Below are positions 63,233 through 64,000 of a DNA stretch of 64,000 nt, piece after piece. The position numbers were made by a program, and so were the translations under genes. The notes under the pieces were generated by a model. The model worked only from the letters and a program-made list of their open reading frames with translations, was not told the DNA's origin and did no database searches. The stretch's first letter is position 1. Each line of letters opens with the position of its first letter. Source of the DNA: Microbacterium sp. BH-3-3-3 (GTDB taxonomy: Bacteria > Actinomycetota > Actinomycetes > Actinomycetales > Microbacteriaceae); the NCBI RefSeq assembly GCF_001792815.1, contig NZ_CP017674.1:1-64000 (forward strand), read 5' to 3'.

Positions 63233-64000
63233 ATGGGACGAGGCGACGGCACCGGGAGGCTCGTCTCGCGTCCCGACGCCGACGACACCGGCGCGGGCAT
63301 CCTGCACGTCGATATGGACGCCTTCTTCGCGTCGGTCGCCGTGCTCGACGATCCCTCGCTCGCGGGCAAGCCCCTGATCATCGGCGGCTCCGAGGGCCGC
63401 GGCGTCGTGTCGAGCGCGTCGTACGAGGCGCGTCGGTACGGGGTCAAGTCGGCCATGCCCGTGGCGATCGCTCTGCGGCTCTGCCCGACGGCGATCGTCG
63501 TCAACCCGCCGTACCAGCGCTACACCGAGATGTCGCGGCAGGTCATGGCGATCTTCCACGACGTGACTCCGCTCGTCGAACCCCTGTCGATCGACGAAGC
63601 CTTTCTCGACGTTCGCGGAGCGCGCCGGCTGTGGGGGAGTCCCGCCACCATCGCCCGCGATCTGCGAGCCCGGGTCAAGGCCGAGACCGGGCTGACGTGC
63701 AGCATCGGTGTCGCGGCCACCAAGCACGTCGCCAAGATGGCGTCCACCATCTCGAAACCCGATGGACTGCTCGTCGTCTCGGCCGCCGACACCGAGGCGT
63801 TCCTTCGGCCGCGCTCGGTGCGCGCCCTGTGGGGCGTGGGCCCGAAGGCGGCCGAGGCGTTGGAGTCTCGGGGGATCCGCCTGGTGTCCGACATCCTCGA
63901 CACCCCGCGGCACGCGCTCGACCAGGTGCTGGGCGCCGCCATGGGCGAGCGCATCTGGCACCTGTCGCGCGGGGTCGACGCGCGCGAGGTGCACACGGGT
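63233..64000 (+). CDS. dinB: DNA polymerase IV (DinB), 3' end outside window
   Basis: Y-family translesion polymerase; the first 256 residues are visible. Catalytic acids in ILHVDMDAFFASVAVLD and LSIDEAFLDVRGA, the fingers segment YEARRYGVKSAMP, and KHVAKMASTISKPDGL. An alternative in-frame ATG lies at 63224. No LexA box is visible upstream, so SOS control is not indicated here. The frame is open to the window edge. Confidence 0.94.
   Translation, partial: MGRGDGTGRLVSRPDADDTGAGILHVDMDAFFASVAVLDDPSLAGKPLIIGGSEGRGVVSSASYEARRYGVKSAMPVAIALRLCPTAIVVNPPYQRYTEMSRQVMAIFHDVTPLVEPLSIDEAFLDVRGARRLWGSPATIARDLRARVKAETGLTCSIGVAATKHVAKMASTISKPDGLLVVSAADTEAFLRPRSVRALWGVGPKAAEALESRGIRLVSDILDTPRHALDQVLGAAMGERIWHLSRGVDAREVHTG

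Overview
The window is chromosomal DNA from a very GC-rich actinobacterium. Gene order and protein character point to Microbacteriaceae, probably Microbacterium or a close relative: smc-ftsY, ffh, rpsP-khpA-rimM-trmD, rplS-lepB-rnhB, a DUF2469 gene, yraN-comM-dprA-xerC, rpsB-tsf-pyrH-frr-cdsA, a GlgE-type glycogen cluster, ligA and gatCAB. GTG starts are common. Many start codons lie 6-10 nt after a TAnnnT -10 box, which suggests leaderless transcripts. I found no rRNA, tRNA, CRISPR array or intact insertion sequence.

Layout. 1-8550 holds the end of smc, ftsY, lipA/lipB with a divergent TetR regulator, and ffh. 8636-10568 holds an SGNH-hydrolase lipoprotein and a YbdK-type ligase. 10821-17270 is a translation and secretion block. 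At 17267 the comM gene begins but is cut after 83 codons. Its other half resumes at 29630 and is followed by dprA, xerC, a surface lipoprotein and an M23 peptidase. 34885-40641 carries rpsB, tsf, pyrH, frr, cdsA, a DivIVA-repeat protein and a secreted transglycosylase-like protein. 40651-45709 contains a small zinc protein, a hydrolase, an AI-2E family transporter, a large membrane protein and a thioredoxin-TPR protein. 45765-52143 is glgB-glgE-glgX. The rest is a cysteine desulfurase, mnmA, ligA, a lipoprotein, an acyl-CoA ligase, gatCAB and the start of dinB.

The accessory region is a 12.1 kb integrated element at 17513-29629. Joining the flanks at the dinucleotide GT restores an uninterrupted ComM reading frame, and the joined ends give a roughly 48-bp attP with a CATG at each extremity. 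From left to right the element carries a large serine integrase and a tightly coupled nine-gene operon containing a primase-polymerase, a RepA-like ATPase and a WhiB-like protein. Next come an SOS-box-driven pair that includes a small serine resolvase, and a cargo arm. I see no capsid, tail, terminase, relaxase or conjugation gene, so the layout resembles a phage satellite or a small mobilizable island.

The cargo arm (24.7-29.5 kb) looks like anti-phage or toxin genes. It has a winged-helix protein coupled to a winged-helix/TIR-like fusion, a RelA/SpoT-type nucleotide synthetase with no hydrolase beside a single-pass membrane protein, and a membrane-anchored coiled-coil protein paired with a small soluble one. 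These three modules are the best candidates for undescribed biology here. Their functions are inferred from fold-like motifs and context only.
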